Part shown: positions 38,202 through 51,602 of the stretch, piece after piece | Position numbering within the stretch: position 1 is the first letter of the stretch | Layout: each line of letters opens with the position of its first letter | Source of the DNA: Luzula sylvatica | Taxonomy: Eukaryota; Streptophyta; Magnoliopsida; Poales; Juncaceae | Reading direction: 5' to 3' | DNA: 64,000 nucleotides | NCBI GenBank assembly: GCA_946800325.1 | Contig: OX326959.1 | Span: 51,841,784-51,905,783, forward strand | Notes under the pieces: generated by a model | Told to the model about the DNA's origin: nothing | Seen by the model: the letters and a program-made list of their open reading frames with translations, nothing else | Database searches by the model: none | Position numbers and translations under genes: made by a program

Positions 38202-38449
38202 TTTGAACTCCTCAAAGCGTTCAAATCTTGTTTTAAATCGATAAACAAACTTTCTTAGTGTTTGTGAAATTTGGTGAAAAGTTATGTAGTAAAAGATACG
38301 ATACAAATGATCTAAAAACACGGTATTTGAACTCCTCAAAGCGTTAAAATCTTGTTTTGAATCGAAAAACAAACTTTCTTAGTGTTTGTGAAATTTGGTG
38401 AAAAGTTATGTAGTAAAAGATACAATACAAATGATCTAAAAACACGTTA

Positions 38450-40185
38450 TTTGAACACCTCAAAGCGTTAAAATCTTGTTTTGAATCGAAAAAGAAACTT
38501 TCTTAGTGTTTGTGAAATTTGGTGAAAAGTTATGTAGTAAAAGATTCGATACAAATGATCTAAAAACACGTTATTTGAACTCCTCAAAGCGTTCAAATCT
38601 TGTTTTGAATCGAAAAACAAACTTTCTTAGTGTTTGTGAAATTTGGTGAAAAGTTATGTAGTAAAAGATTCGATACAAATGATCTAAAAACACGTTATTT
38701 GAACTCCTCAAAGCGTTCAAATCTTGTTTTGAATCGAAAAACAAACTTTCTTAGTGTTGGTGAAATTTGGTGAAAAGTTATGTAGTAAAATATTCGATTC
38801 AAATGATCTAAAAACACGTTATTTGAACTCCTCAAAGCGTTAAAATCTTGTTTTGAATCGAAAAACAAACTATCTTAGTGTTTGTGAAATTTGGTGAAAA
38901 GTTATGTAGTAAAAGATACGAAACAAATGATCTAAAAACACGTTATTTGAACTCCTCAAAGCGTTAAAATCTTGTTTTTAATTGAAAAACAAAATTTCTT
39001 AGTGTTTGTGAAATTTGGAGAAAAGTTATGTAGTAAAAGATACGAAACAAATGATCTAAAAACACGTTATTTGAACTCCTCAAAGCGTTAAAATCTTGTT
39101 TTTAATTGAAAAACAAACTTTCTTAGTGTTTGTGAAATTTGGTGAAAAGTTATGTACTAAAAGATACGATACAAATGATCTAAAAACACGTTATTTGAAC
39201 TCCTCAAAGCGTTCAAATCTTGTTTTGAATCGATAAACAAAATTTCTTAGTGTTTGTGAAATTTGGTGAAAAGTTATGGAGTAAAAGATACGATACAAAT
39301 GATCTAAAAACACGTTATTTGAACACCTCAAAGCGTTAAAATCTTGTTTTGAATCGAAAAACAAACTTTCTTAGTGTTTGTGAAATTTGGTGAAAAGTTA
39401 TGTAGTAAAAGATTCGATACAAATGATCTAAAAACACGTTATTTGAACTCCTCAAAGCGTTCAAATCTTGTTTTGAATCGAAAAACAAACTTTCTTAGGG
39501 TTTGTGAAATTTGGTGAAAAGTTATGTAGTAAAAGATTCGATACAAATGATCTAAAAACACGTTATTTGAACTCCTCAAAGCGTTCAAATCTTGTTTTGA
39601 ATCGAAAAACAAACTTTCTTAGTGTTGGTGAAATTTGGTGAAAAGTTATGTAGTAAAATATTCGATTCAAATGATCTAAAAACACGTTATTTGAACTCCT
39701 CAAAGCGTTAAAATCTTGTTTTGAATCGAAAAACAAACTATCTTAGTGTTTGTGAAATTTGGTGAAAAGTTATGTAGTAAAAGATACGAAACAAATGATC
39801 TAAAAACACGTTATTTGAACTCCTCAAAGCGTTAAAATCTTGTTTTTAATTGAAAAACAAAATTTCTTAGTGTTTGTGAAATTTGGAGAAAAGTTATGTA
39901 GTAAAAGATACGAAACAAATGATCTAAAAACACGTTATTTGAACTCCTCAAAGCGTTAAAATCTTGTTTTTAATTGAAAAACAAACTTTCTTAGTGTTTG
40001 TGAAATTTGGTGAAAAGTTATGTACTAAAAGATACGATACAAATGATCTAAAAACACGTTATTTGAACTCCTCAAAGCGTTCAAATCTTGTTTTGAATCG
40101 ATAAACAAAATTTCTTAGTGTTTGTGAAATTTGGTGAAACGTTATGTACTAAAAGATACGATACAAATGATCTAAAAACACGTTA
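38450..40185. repeat. Local 7-monomer (868-bp) duplication
   Basis: The run AACACCTC, TTCGATAC, TTGGTG with TATTCGATTC, ACTATC, TTTTTAATTG with AAAATTTC and GGAGAAAAG, TTTTTAATTG, CGATAAAC occupies 38450-39317 and again 39318-40185. The two are not identical: AAAGAAAC in the first versus ACAAAC in the second, and the second has AGGG at 39442. The last monomer of the first run (39194) is a CGATAAAC/GGAG hybrid and marks the join. The second version of this run is the one amplified further right. Confidence 0.85.
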
Positions 40186-40433
40186 TTTGAACTCCTCAAA
40201 GCGTTCAAATCCTGTTTTGAATCGAAAAACAAACTTTCTTAGTGTTTGTGAAATTTGGTGAAAAGTTATGGAGTAAAAGATACGATACAAATGATCTAAA
40301 AACACGTTATTTGAACTCCTCAAAGCGTTAAAATCTTGTTTTGAATCGAAAAACAAACTTTCTTAGTGTTTGTGAAATTTGGTGAAAAGTTATGTACTAA
40401 AAGATACGATACAAATGATCTAAAAACACGTTA

Positions 40434-41180
40434 TTTGAACTCCTCAAAGCGTTCAAATATTGTTTTGAATCGAAAATACAACTTTCTTAGGGTTTGTGAA
40501 ATTTGGTGAAAAGTTATGTAGTAAAAGATACGATACAAATGATCTAAAAACACGTTATTTGAACACCTCAAAGCGTTAAAATCTTGTTTTGAATCGAAAA
40601 ACATACTTTCTTAGGGTTTGTGAAATTTGGTGAAAAGTTATGTAGTAAAAGATACGATACAAATGATCTAAAAACACGTTATTTGAACTCCTGAAAGCGT
40701 TAAAATCTTGTTTTTAATCGAAAAATAAACTTTCTTAGTGTTTGTGAAATTTGGTGAAAAGTTATGTAGTAAAAGATACGATACAAATGATCTAAAAACA
40801 CGTTATTTGAACAGCTCAAAGCGTTCAAATCTTGTTTTGAATCGAAAAACAAACTTTCTTAGTGTTTGTGAAATTTGGTGAAAAGTTATGTACTAAAAGA
40901 TACGATACAAATGATCTAAAAACACGTTATTTGAACTCCTCAAAGCGTTCAAATCTTGTTTTGAATCGAAAAACAAACTTTCTTAGTGTTTGTGAAATCT
41001 GGTGAAAAGTTATGTACTAAAAGATACGATACAAATGATCTAAAAACACGTTATTTGAACACTCCTCAAAGCATTAAAATCTTGTTTTGAAATCGAAAAA
41101 CAAACTTTCTTAGGGTTTCCGAAATTTGGTGAAAAGTTATGTAGTAAAAGATACGATACAAATGATCTAAAAACACGTTA
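40434..41180. repeat. Six-monomer lead-in to HOR F, including a 127-bp monomer
   Basis: Types: AAAATACAAC (40434), AACACCTC with ACATAC (40558), CTCCTGAAAG with TTTTTAATCGAAAAATAAAC (40682), AACAGCTC (40806), AATCTGG (40930) and a 127-bp monomer (41054-41180) that reads GAACACTCCTC (two extra bases) and GAAATCG (one extra). The 127-bp form recurs at 47505, 49988, 51851, 54334 and 56197. It evidently evolved from the 125-bp GAAATCG monomer of the left domains. Confidence 0.88.
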
Positions 41181-43784
41181 TTTGAACTCCTCAAAGCGTT
41201 AAAATCCTGTTTTGAATCGAAAAACAAAATTTCTTAGTGTTTGTGAAATTTGGTGAAAAGTTATGAAGTAAAAGATACTAAACAAATTATCTAAAAACAC
41301 GTTACTTGACCTCCTCAAAGCGTTCAAATCTTGTTTTGAATCGAAGAACAAACTTTCTTAGTGTTGGTGAAATTTGGTGAAAAGTTATGGAGTAAAAGAT
41401 TCGATACAAATGATCTAAAAACACGTTATTTGAACTCCTCAAAGCGTTAAAATCTTGTTTTGAATCGAAAAACTAACTATCTTAGTGTTTGTGAAATTCG
41501 GTGAAAAGTTATGTACTAAAAGATACGATACAAATGATCTAAAAACACGTTATTTGAACTCCTCAAAGTGTTCAAATCTTGTTTTGAATCGAAAAACAAA
41601 ATTTCTTAGTGTTTGTGAAATTTGGAGAAAAGTTATGTAGTAAAAGATACGAAACAAATGATCTAAAAACACGTTATTTGAACTCCTCAAAGCGTTAAAA
41701 TATTGTTTTTAATTGAAAAACAAACTTTCTTAGGGTTTGTGAAATTTGGTGAAAAGTTATGTACTAAAAGATACGATACAAATGATCTAAAAACACGTTA
41801 TTTGAACTCCTCAAAGCGTTCAAATCTTGTTTTGAATCGAAAAACAAACTTTCTTAGTGTTTGTGAAATTTGGTGAAAAGTTATGGAGTAAAAGATACGA
41901 TACAAATGATCTAAAAACACGTTATTTGAACACCTCAAAGCGTTAAAATCTTGTTTTGAATCGAAAAACAAACTTTCTTAGTGTTTGTGAAATTTGGTGA
42001 AAAGTTATGTAGTAAAAGATTCGATACAAATGATCTAAAAACACGTTATTTGAACTCCTCAAAGCGTTCAAATCTTGTTTTGAATCGAAAAACAAACTAT
42101 CTTAGTGTTTGTGAAATTTGGTGAAAAGTTATGTAGTAAAAGATACGAAACAAATGATCTAAAAACACGTTATTTGAACTCCTCAAAGCGTTAAAATCTT
42201 GTTTTTAATTGAAAAACAAAATTTCTTAGTATTTGTGAAATTTGGAGAAAAGTTATGTAGTAAAAGATACGAAACAAATGATCTAAAAACACGTTATTTG
42301 AACTCCTCAAAGCGTTAAAATCTTGTTTTTAATTGAAAAACAAACTTTCTTAGTGTTTGTGAAATTTGGTGAAAAGTTATGTACTAAAAGATACGATACA
42401 AATGATCTAAAAACACGTTATTTGAACTCCTCAAAGCGTTCAAATCTTGTTTTGAATCGATAAACAAAATTTCTTAGTGTTTGTGAAATTTGGTGAAAAG
42501 TTATGTACTAAAAGATACGATACAAATGATCTAAAAACACGTTATTTGAACTCCTCAAAGCGTTCAAATCTTGTTTTGAATCGAAAAACAAACTTTCTTA
42601 GTGTTTGTGAAATTTGGTGAAAAGTTATGGAGTAAAAGATACGATACAAATGATCTAAAAACACGTTATTTGAACACCTCAAAGCGTTAAAATCTTGTTT
42701 TGAATCGAAAAACAAACTTTCTTAGTGTTTGTGAAATTTGGTGAAAAGTTATGTAGTAAAAGATTCGATACAAATGATCTAAAAACACGTTATTTGAACT
42801 CCTCAAAGCGTTCAAATCTTGTTTTGAATCGAAAAACAAACTTTCTTAGGGTTTGTGAAATTTGGTGAAAAGTTATGTAGTAAAAGATTCGATACAAATG
42901 ATCTAAAAACACGTTATTTGAACTCCTCAAAGCGTTCAAATCTTGTTTTGAATCGAAAAACAAACTTTCTTAGTGTTGGTGAAATTTGGTGAAAAGTTAT
43001 GTAGTAAAATATTCGATTCAAATGATCTAAAAACACGTTATTTGAACTCCTCAAAGCGTTAAAATCTTGTTTTGAATCGAAAAACAAACTATCTTAGTGT
43101 TTGTGAAATTTGGTGAAAAGTTATGTAGTAAAAGATACGAAACAAATGATCTAAAAACACGTTATTTGAACTCCTCAAAGCGTTAAAATCTTGTTTTTAA
43201 TTGAAAAACAAAATTTCTTAGTGTTTGTGAAATTTGGAGAAAAGTTATGTAGTAAAAGATACGAAACAAATGATCTAAAAACACGTTATTTGAACTCCTC
43301 AAAGCGTTAAAATCTTGTTTTTAATTGAAAAACAAACTTTCTTAGTGTTTGTGAAATTTGGTGAAAAGTTATGTACTAAAAGATACGATACAAATGATCT
43401 AAAAACACGTTATTTGAACTCCTCAAAGCGTTCAAATCTTGTTTTGAATCGATAAACAAAATTTCTTAGTGTTTGTGAAATTTGGTGAAACGTTATGTAC
43501 TAAAAGATACGATACAAATGATCTAAAAACACGTTATTTGAACTCCTCAAAGCGTTCAAATATTGTTTTGAATCGAAAATACAACTTTCTTAGGGTTTGT
43601 GAAATTTGGTGAAAAGTTATGTAGTAAAAGATACGATACAAATGATCTAAAAACACGTTATTTGAACACCTCAAAGCGTTAAAATCTTGTTTTGAATCGA
43701 AAAACATACTTTCTTTGGGTTTGTGAAATTTGGTGAAAAGTTATGTAGTAAAAGATACGATACAAATGATCTAAAAACACGTTA
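41181..43784. repeat. HOR F, copy 1: 21 monomers, 2604 bp
   Basis: Order: CCTG with ATGAAG and TACTAAAC, CTTGACC with GAAGAAC, ACTAACTATC, GTGTTC, ATATTG with TTTTTAATTG, GGAG, AACACCTC, ACTATC, TTTTTAATTG with TAGTATTTG (42173), TTTTTAATTG, CGATAAAC, GGAG, AACACCTC, AGGG, TTGGTG with TATTCGATTC, ACTATC, TTTTTAATTG with GGAGAAAAG, TTTTTAATTG, CGATAAAC with GAAACG, AAAATACAAC, and AACACCTC with CTTTGGG (43661). It repeats from 43785. Confidence 0.92.
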
Positions 43785-46388
43785 TTTGAACTCCTCAAAG
43801 CGTTAAAATCCTGTTTTGAATCGAAAAACAAAATTTCTTAGTGTTTGTGAAATTTGGTGAAAAGTTATGAAGTAAAAGATACTAAACAAATTATCTAAAA
43901 ACACGTTACTTGACCTCCTCAAAGCGTTCAAATCTTGTTTTGAATCGAAGAACAAACTTTCTTAGTGTTGGTGAAATTTGGTGAAAAGTTATGGAGTAAA
44001 AGATTCGATACAAATGATCTAAAAACACGTTATTTGAACTCCTCAAAGCGTTAAAATCTTGTTTTGAATCGAAAAACTAACTATCTTAGTGTTTGTGAAA
44101 TTCGGTGAAAAGTTATGTACTAAAAGATACGATACAAATGATCTAAAAACACGTTATTTGAACTCCTCAAAGTGTTCAAATCTTGTTTTGAATCGAAAAA
44201 CAAAATTTCTTAGTGTTTGTGAAATTTGGAGAAAAGTTATGTAGTAAAAGATACGAAACAAATGATCTAAAAACACGTTATTTGAACTCCTCAAAGCGTT
44301 AAAATATTGTTTTTAATTGAAAAACAAACTTTCTTAGGGTTTGTGAAATTTGGTGAAAAGTTATGTACTAAAAGATACGATACAAATGATCTAAAAACAC
44401 GTTATTTGAACTCCTCAAAGCGTTCAAATCTTGTTTTGAATCGAAAAACAAACTTTCTTAGTGTTTGTGAAATTTGGTGAAAAGTTATGGAGTAAAAGAT
44501 ACGATACAAATGATCTAAAAACACGTTATTTGAACACCTCAAAGCGTTAAAATCTTGTTTTGAATCGAAAAACAAACTTTCTTAGTGTTTGTGAAATTTG
44601 GTGAAAAGTTATGTAGTAAAAGATTCGATACAAATGATCTAAAAACACGTTATTTGAACTCCTCAAAGCGTTCAAATCTTGTTTTGAATCGAAAAACAAA
44701 CTATCTTAGTGTTTGTGAAATTTGGTGAAAAGTTATGTAGTAAAAGATACGAAACAAATGATCTAAAAACACGTTATTTGAACTCCTCAAAGCGTTAAAA
44801 TCTTGTTTTTAATTGAAAAACAAAATTTCTTAGTATTTGTGAAATTTGGAGAAAAGTTATGTAGTAAAAGATACGAAACAAATGATCTAAAAACACGTTA
44901 TTTGAACTCCTCAAAGCGTTAAAATCTTGTTTTTAATTGAAAAACAAACTTTCTTAGTGTTTGTGAAATTTGGTGAAAAGTTATGTACTAAAAGATACGA
45001 TACAAATGATCTAAAAACACGTTATTTGAACTCCTCAAAGCGTTCAAATCTTGTTTTGAATCGATAAACAAAATTTCTTAGTGTTTGTGAAATTTGGTGA
45101 AAAGTTATGTACTAAAAGATACGATACAAATGATCTAAAAACACGTTATTTGAACTCCTCAAAGCGTTCAAATCTTGTTTTGAATCGAAAAACAAACTTT
45201 CTTAGTGTTTGTGAAATTTGGTGAAAAGTTATGGAGTAAAAGATACGATACAAATGATCTAAAAACACGTTATTTGAACACCTCAAAGCGTTAAAATCTT
45301 GTTTTGAATCGAAAAACAAACTTTCTTAGTGTTTGTGAAATTTGGTGAAAAGTTATGTAGTAAAAGATTCGATACAAATGATCTAAAAACACGTTATTTG
45401 AACTCCTCAAAGCGTTCAAATCTTGTTTTGAATCGAAAAACAAACTTTCTTAGGGTTTGTGAAATTTGGTGAAAAGTTATGTAGTAAAAGATTCGATACA
45501 AATGATCTAAAAACACGTTATTTGAACTCCTCAAAGCGTTCAAATCTTGTTTTGAATCGAAAAACAAACTTTCTTAGTGTTGGTGAAATTTGGTGAAAAG
45601 TTATGTAGTAAAATATTCGATTCAAATGATCTAAAAACACGTTATTTGAACTCCTCAAAGCGTTAAAATCTTGTTTTGAATCGAAAAACAAACTATCTTA
45701 GTGTTTGTGAAATTTGGTGAAAAGTTATGTAGTAAAAGATACGAAACAAATGATCTAAAAACACGTTATTTGAACTCCTCAAAGCGTTAAAATCTTGTTT
45801 TTAATTGAAAAACAAAATTTCTTAGTGTTTGTGAAATTTGGAGAAAAGTTATGTAGTAAAAGATACGAAACAAATGATCTAAAAACACGTTATTTGAACT
45901 CCTCAAAGCGTTAAAATCTTGTTTTTAATTGAAAAACAAACTTTCTTAGTGTTTGTGAAATTTGGTGAAAAGTTATGTACTAAAAGATACGATACAAATG
46001 ATCTAAAAACACGTTATTTGAACTCCTCAAAGCGTTCAAATCTTGTTTTGAATCGATAAACAAAATTTCTTAGTGTTTGTGAAATTTGGTGAAACGTTAT
46101 GTACTAAAAGATACGATACAAATGATCTAAAAACACGTTATTTGAACTCCTCAAAGCGTTCAAATATTGTTTTGAATCGAAAATACAACTTTCTTAGGGT
46201 TTGTGAAATTTGGTGAAAAGTTATGTAGTAAAAGATACGATACAAATGATCTAAAAACACGTTATTTGAACACCTCAAAGCGTTAAAATCTTGTTTTGAA
46301 TCGAAAAACATACTTTCTTTGGGTTTGTGAAATTTGGTGAAAAGTTATGTAGTAAAAGATACGATACAAATGATCTAAAAACACGTTA
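43785..46388. repeat. HOR F, copy 2: 21 monomers, 2604 bp
   Basis: This copy has the same order as copy 1, including the private TAGTATTTG (near 44833) and CTTTGGG (near 46318) variants. I saw no difference by eye. The join (43661 to 43785) skips the CTCCTGAAAG, AACAGCTC, AATCTGG and 127-bp monomers that stand before CCTG in the first copy, which shows which monomers were aligned in the exchange. Confidence 0.92.
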
Positions 46389-47256
46389 TTTGAACTCCTC
46401 AAAGCGTTAAAATCTTGTTTTGAATCGAAAAACAAACTTTCTTAGTGTTTGTGAAATTTGGTGAAAAGTTATGGAGTAAAAGATACGATACAAATGATCT
46501 AAAAACACGTTATTTGAACTCCTCAAAGCGTTAAAATCTTGTTTTGAATCGAAAAACAAACTTTCTTAGTGTTTGTGAAATTTGGTGAAAAGTTATGTAC
46601 TAAAAGATACGATACAAATGATCTAAAAACACGTTATTTGAACTCCTCAAAGCGTTCAAATATTGTTTTGAATCGAAAATACAACTTTCTTAGGGTTTGT
46701 GAAATTTGGTGAAAAGTTATGTAGTAAAAGATACGATACAAATGATCTAAAAACACGTTATTTGAACTCCTCAAAGCGTTCAAATCTTGTTTTGAATCGA
46801 AAAACAAACTTTCTTAGGGTTTGTGAAATTTCGTGAAAAGTTATGTAGTAAAAGACTCTATACAAATGATCTAAAAACACGTTATTTGAACTCCTCAAAG
46901 CGTTAAAATCTTGTTTTGAATCGAAAAACAAACTTTCTTAGAGTTTGTGAAATTTGGTGAAAAGTTATGTAGTAAAAGATACGATACAAATGATCTAAAA
47001 ACACGTTATTTGAACACCTCAAAGCGTTAAAATCTTGTTTTGAATCGAAAAACATACTTTCTTTGGGTTTGTGAAATTTGGTGAAAAGTTATGTAGTAAA
47101 AGATACGATACAAATGATCTAAAAACACGTTATTTGAACTCCTGAAAGCGTTAAAATCTTGTTTTTAATCGAAAAACAAACTTTCTTAGTGTTTGTGAAA
47201 TTTGGTGAAAAGTTATGTAGTAAAAGATACGATACAAATGATCTAAAAACACGTTA
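46389..47256. repeat. Seven-monomer bridge between HOR F and the 35-mer super-repeat
   Basis: The monomers are GGAG (46389), ordinary (46513), AAAATACAAC (46637), an AGGG monomer with TTTCGTG and GACTCTATAC (46761), AGAGTTTG (46885), AACACCTC with CTTTGGG (47009) and CTCCTGAAAG with TTTTTAATCG (47133). The GACTCTATAC variant is unique in the window. AAAATACAAC monomers at 46141 and 46637 are only four monomers apart, another sign of local rearrangement. Confidence 0.85.
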
Positions 47257-50200
47257 TTTGAACAGCTCAAAGCGTTCAAATCTTGTTTTGAATCGAAAAA
47301 CAAACTTTCTTAGTGTTTGTGAAATTTGGTGAAAAGTTATGTACTAAAAGATACGATACAAATGATCTAAAAACACGTTATTTGAACTCCTCAAAGCGTT
47401 CAAATCTTGTTTTGAATCGAAAAACAAACTTTCTTAGTGTTTGTGAAATCTGGTGAAAAGTTATGTACTAAAAGATACGATACAAATGATCTAAAAACAC
47501 GTTATTTGAACACTCCTCAAAGCATTAAAATCTTGTTTTGAAATCGAAAAACAAACTTTCTTAGGGTTTCCGAAATTTGGTGAAAAGTTATGTAGTAAAA
47601 GATACGATACAAATGATCTAAAAACACGTTATTTGAACTCCTCAAAGCGTTAAAATCCTGTTTTGAATCGAAAAACAAAATTTCTTAGTGTTTGTGAAAT
47701 TTGGTGAAAAGTTATGAAGTAAAAGATACTAAACAAATTATCTAAAAACACGTTACTTGACCTCCTCAAAGCGTTCAAATCTTGTTTTGAATCGAAGAAC
47801 AAACTTTCTTAGTGTTGGTGAAATTTGGTGAAAAGTTATGGAGTAAAAGATTCGATACAAATGATCTAAAAACACGTTATTTGAACTCCTCAAAGCGTTA
47901 AAATCTTGTTTTGAATCGAAAAACTAACTATCTTAGTGTTTGTGAAATTCGGTGAAAAGTTATGTACTAAAAGATACGATACAAATGATCTAAAAACACG
48001 TTATTTGAACTCCTCAAAGTGTTCAAATCTTGTTTTGAATCGAAAAACAAAATTTCTTAGTGTTTGTGAAATTTGGAGAAAAGTTATGTAGTAAAAGATA
48101 CGAAACAAATGATCTAAAAACACGTTATTTGAACTCCTCAAAGCGTTAAAATATTGTTTTTAATTGAAAAACAAACTTTCTTAGGGTTTGTGAAATTTGG
48201 TGAAAAGTTATGTACTAAAAGATACGATACAAATGATCTAAAAACACGTTATTTGAACTCCTCAAAGCGTTCAAATCTTGTTTTGAATCGAAAAACAAAC
48301 TTTCTTAGTGTTTGTGAAATTTGGTGAAAAGTTATGGAGTAAAAGATACGATACAAATGATCTAAAAACACGTTATTTGAACACCTCAAAGCGTTAAAAT
48401 CTTGTTTTGAATCGAAAAACAAACTTTCTTAGTGTTTGTGAAATTTGGTGAAAAGTTATGTAGTAAAAGATTCGATACAAATGATCTAAAAACACGTTAT
48501 TTGAACTCCTCAAAGCGTTCAAATCTTGTTTTGAATCGAAAAACAAACTATCTTAGTGTTTGTGAAATTTGGTGAAAAGTTATGTAGTAAAAGATACGAA
48601 ACAAATGATCTAAAAACACGTTATTTGAACTCCTCAAAGCGTTAAAATCTTGTTTTTAATTGAAAAACAAAATTTCTTAGTGTTTGTGAAATTTGGAGAA
48701 AAGTTATGTAGTAAAAGATACGAAACAAATGATCTAAAAACACGTTATTTGAACTCCTCAAAGCGTTAAAATCTTGTTTTTAATTGAAAAACAAACTTTC
48801 TTAGTGTTTGTGAAATTTGGTGAAAAGTTATGTACTAAAAGATACGATACAAATGATCTAAAAACACGTTATTTGAACTCCTCAAAGCGTTCAAATCTTG
48901 TTTTGAATCGATAAACAAAATTTCTTAGTGTTTGTGAAATTTGGTGAAAAGTTATGTACTAAAAGATACGATACAAATGATCTAAAAACACGTTATTTGA
49001 ACTCCTCAAAGCGTTCAAATCTTGTTTTGAATCGAAAAACAAACTTTCTTAGTGTTTGTGAAATTTGGTGAAAAGTTATGGAGTAAAAGATACGATACAA
49101 ATGATCTAAAAACACGTTATTTGAACACCTCAAAGCGTTAAAATCTTGTTTTGAATCGAAAAACAAACTTTCTTAGTGTTTGTGAAATTTGGTGAAAAGT
49201 TATGTAGTAAAAGATTCGATACAAATGATCTAAAAACACGTTATTTGAACTCCTCAAAGCGTTCAAATCTTGTTTTGAATCGAAAAACAAACTTTCTTAG
49301 GGTTTGTGAAATTTGGTGAAAAGTTATGTAGTAAAAGATTCGATACAAATGATCTAAAAACACGTTATTTGAACTCCTCAAAGCGTTCAAATCTTGTTTT
49401 GAATCGAAAAACAAACTTTCTTAGTGTTGGTGAAATTTGGTGAAAAGTTATGTAGTAAAATATTCGATTCAAATGATCTAAAAACACGTTATTTGAACTC
49501 CTCAAAGCGTTAAAATCTTGTTTTGAATCGAAAAACAAACTTTCTTAGTGTTTGTGAAATTTGGTGAAAAGTTATGTAGTAAAAGATACGAAACAAATGA
49601 TCTAAAAACACGTTATTTGAACTCCTCAAAGCGTTAAAATCTTGTTTTTAATTGAAAAACAAAATTTCTTAGTGTTTGTGAAATTTGGAGAAAAGTTATG
49701 TAGTAAAAGATACGAAACAAATGATCTAAAAACACGTTATTTGAACAGCTCAAAGCGTTCAAATCTTGTTTTGAATCGAAAAACAAACTTTCTTAGTGTT
49801 TGTGAAATTTGGTGAAAAGTTATGTACTAAAAGATACGATACAAATGATCTAAAAACACGTTATTTGAACTCCTCAAAGCGTTCAAATCTTGTTTTGAAT
49901 CGAAAAACAAACTTTCTTAGTGTTTGTGAAATCTGGTGAAAAGTTATGTACTAAAAGATACGATACAAATGATCTAAAAACACGTTATTTGAACACTCCT
50001 CAAAGCATTAAAATCTTGTTTTGAAATCGAAAAACAAACTTTCTTAGGGTTTCCGAAATTTGGTGAAAAGTTATGTAGTAAAAGATACGATACAAATGAT
50101 CTAAAAACACGTTATTTGAACTCCTCAAAGCGTTATAATCCTGTTTTGAATCGAAAAACAAAATTTCTTAGTGTTTGTGAAATTTGGTGAAAAGTTATGA

Positions 50201-51602
50201 AGTAAAAGATACTAAACAAATTATCTAAAAACACGTTACTTGAACTCCTCAAAGCGTTCAAATCTTGTTTTGAATCGAAGAACAAACTTTCTTAGTGTTG
50301 GTGAAATTTGGTGAAAAGTTATGGAGTAAAAGATTCGATACAAATGATCTAAAAACACGTTATTTGAACTCCTCAAAGCGTTAAAATCTTGTTTTGAATC
50401 GAAAAACTAACTATCTTAGTGTTTGTGAAATTCGGTGAAAAGTTATGTACTAAAAGATACGATACAAATGATCTAAAAACACGTTATTTGAACTCCTCAA
50501 AGTGTTCAAATCTTGTTTTGAATCGAAAAACAAAATTTCTTAGTGTTTGTGAAATTTGGAGAAAAGTTATGTAGTAAAAGATACGAAACAAATGATCTAA
50601 AAACACGTTATTTGAACTCCTCAAAGCGTTAAAATATTGTTTTTAATTGAAAAACAAACTTTCTTAGGGTTTGTGAAATTTGGTGAAAAGTTATGTACTA
50701 AAAGATACGATACAAATGATCTAAAAACACGTTATTTGAACTCCTCAAAGCGTTCAAATCTTGTTTTGAATCGATATACAAAATTTCTTAGTGTTTGTGA
50801 AATTTGGTGAAAAGTTATGTACTAAAAGATACGATACAAATGATCTAAAAACACGTTATTTGAACTCCTCAAAGCGTTCAAATCTTGTTTTGAATCGAAA
50901 AACAAACTTTCTTAGTGTTTGTGAAATTTGGTCAAAAGTTATGGAGTAAAAGATACGATACAAATGATCTAAAAACACGTTATTTGAACACCTCAAAGCG
51001 TTAAAATCTTGTTTTGAATCGAAAAACAAACTTTCTTAGTGTTTGTGAAATTTGGTGAAAAGTTATGTAGTAAAAGATTCGATACAAATGATCTAAAAAC
51101 ACGTTATTTGAACTCCTCAAAGCGTTCAAATCTTGTTTTGAATCGAAAAACAAACTTTCTTAGGGTTTGTGAAATTTGGTGAAAAGTTATGTAGTAAAAG
51201 ATTCGATACAAATGATCTAAAAACACGTTATTTGAACTCCTCAAAGCGTTCAAATCTTGTTTTGAATCGAAAAACAAACTTTCTTAGTGTTGGTGAAATT
51301 TGGTGAAAAGTTATGTAGTAAAATATTCGATTCAAATGATCTAAAAACACGTTATTTGAACTCCTCAAAGCGTTAAAATCTTGTTTTGAATCGAAAAACA
51401 AACTATCTTAGTGTTTGTGAAATTTGGTGAAAAGTTATGTAGTAAAAGATACGAAACAAATGATCTAAAAACACGTTATTTGAACTCCTCAAAGCGTTAA
51501 AATCTTGTTTTTAATTGAAAAACAAAATTTCTTAGTGTTTGTGAAATTTGGAGAAAAGTTATGTAGTAAAAGATACGAAACAAATGATCTAAAAACACGT
51601 TA
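47257..51602. repeat. Super-repeat, copy 1: 20-mer plus 15-mer (35 monomers, 4346 bp)
   Basis: The 20-mer (47257-49739) runs AACAGCTC, AATCTGG, 127-bp, CCTG, CTTGACC, ACTAACTATC, GTGTTC, ATATTG, GGAG, AACACCTC, ACTATC, TTTTTAATTG, TTTTTAATTG, CGATAAAC, GGAG, AACACCTC, AGGG, TTGGTG, a TACGAAAC monomer and TTTTTAATTG. The 15-mer (49740-51602) is the same but lacks five monomers in the middle and has CGATATAC and TTTGGTCAAAAG variants. Both contain one 127-bp monomer, which gives lengths of 2483 and 1863 bp. The pair then repeats as a unit. Confidence 0.92.

Larger units (their letters stand above)
34606..40433. repeat. Long block repeating the HOR C order, with local changes
   Basis: From TTGGTG (34606) to about 39193 the type order follows HOR C (compare 13894-18234 and 23446-23693): TTTTTAATTG, CGATAAAC with TTTGCTGAAACG, AGGG, AGAG, ACAGAC, ACATATG, CTGAGGG, AACAGCTC, AATCTGG, GAAATCG, CCTG, ACTAACTATC, GTGTTC, GCGTGC, GCGATC, AATTCGG, TTTTAAATCG, TATTCGATTC. 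It carries many private substitutions: GAATCAAAAAAC (34730), AAAACG (35473), AGGTACG (36217), TTTGGGTGTG (37458), AAACATACG (37582), TAGTTAAAG (37830). It is a diverged copy of HOR C, older than the local duplications around it. Confidence 0.85.

Noticed and set aside
46761..46884. Possible insertion near the unusual GACTCTATAC monomer
   Set aside because: The monomer is exactly 124 bp with only a few substitutions; no extra sequence or target-site duplication is present.
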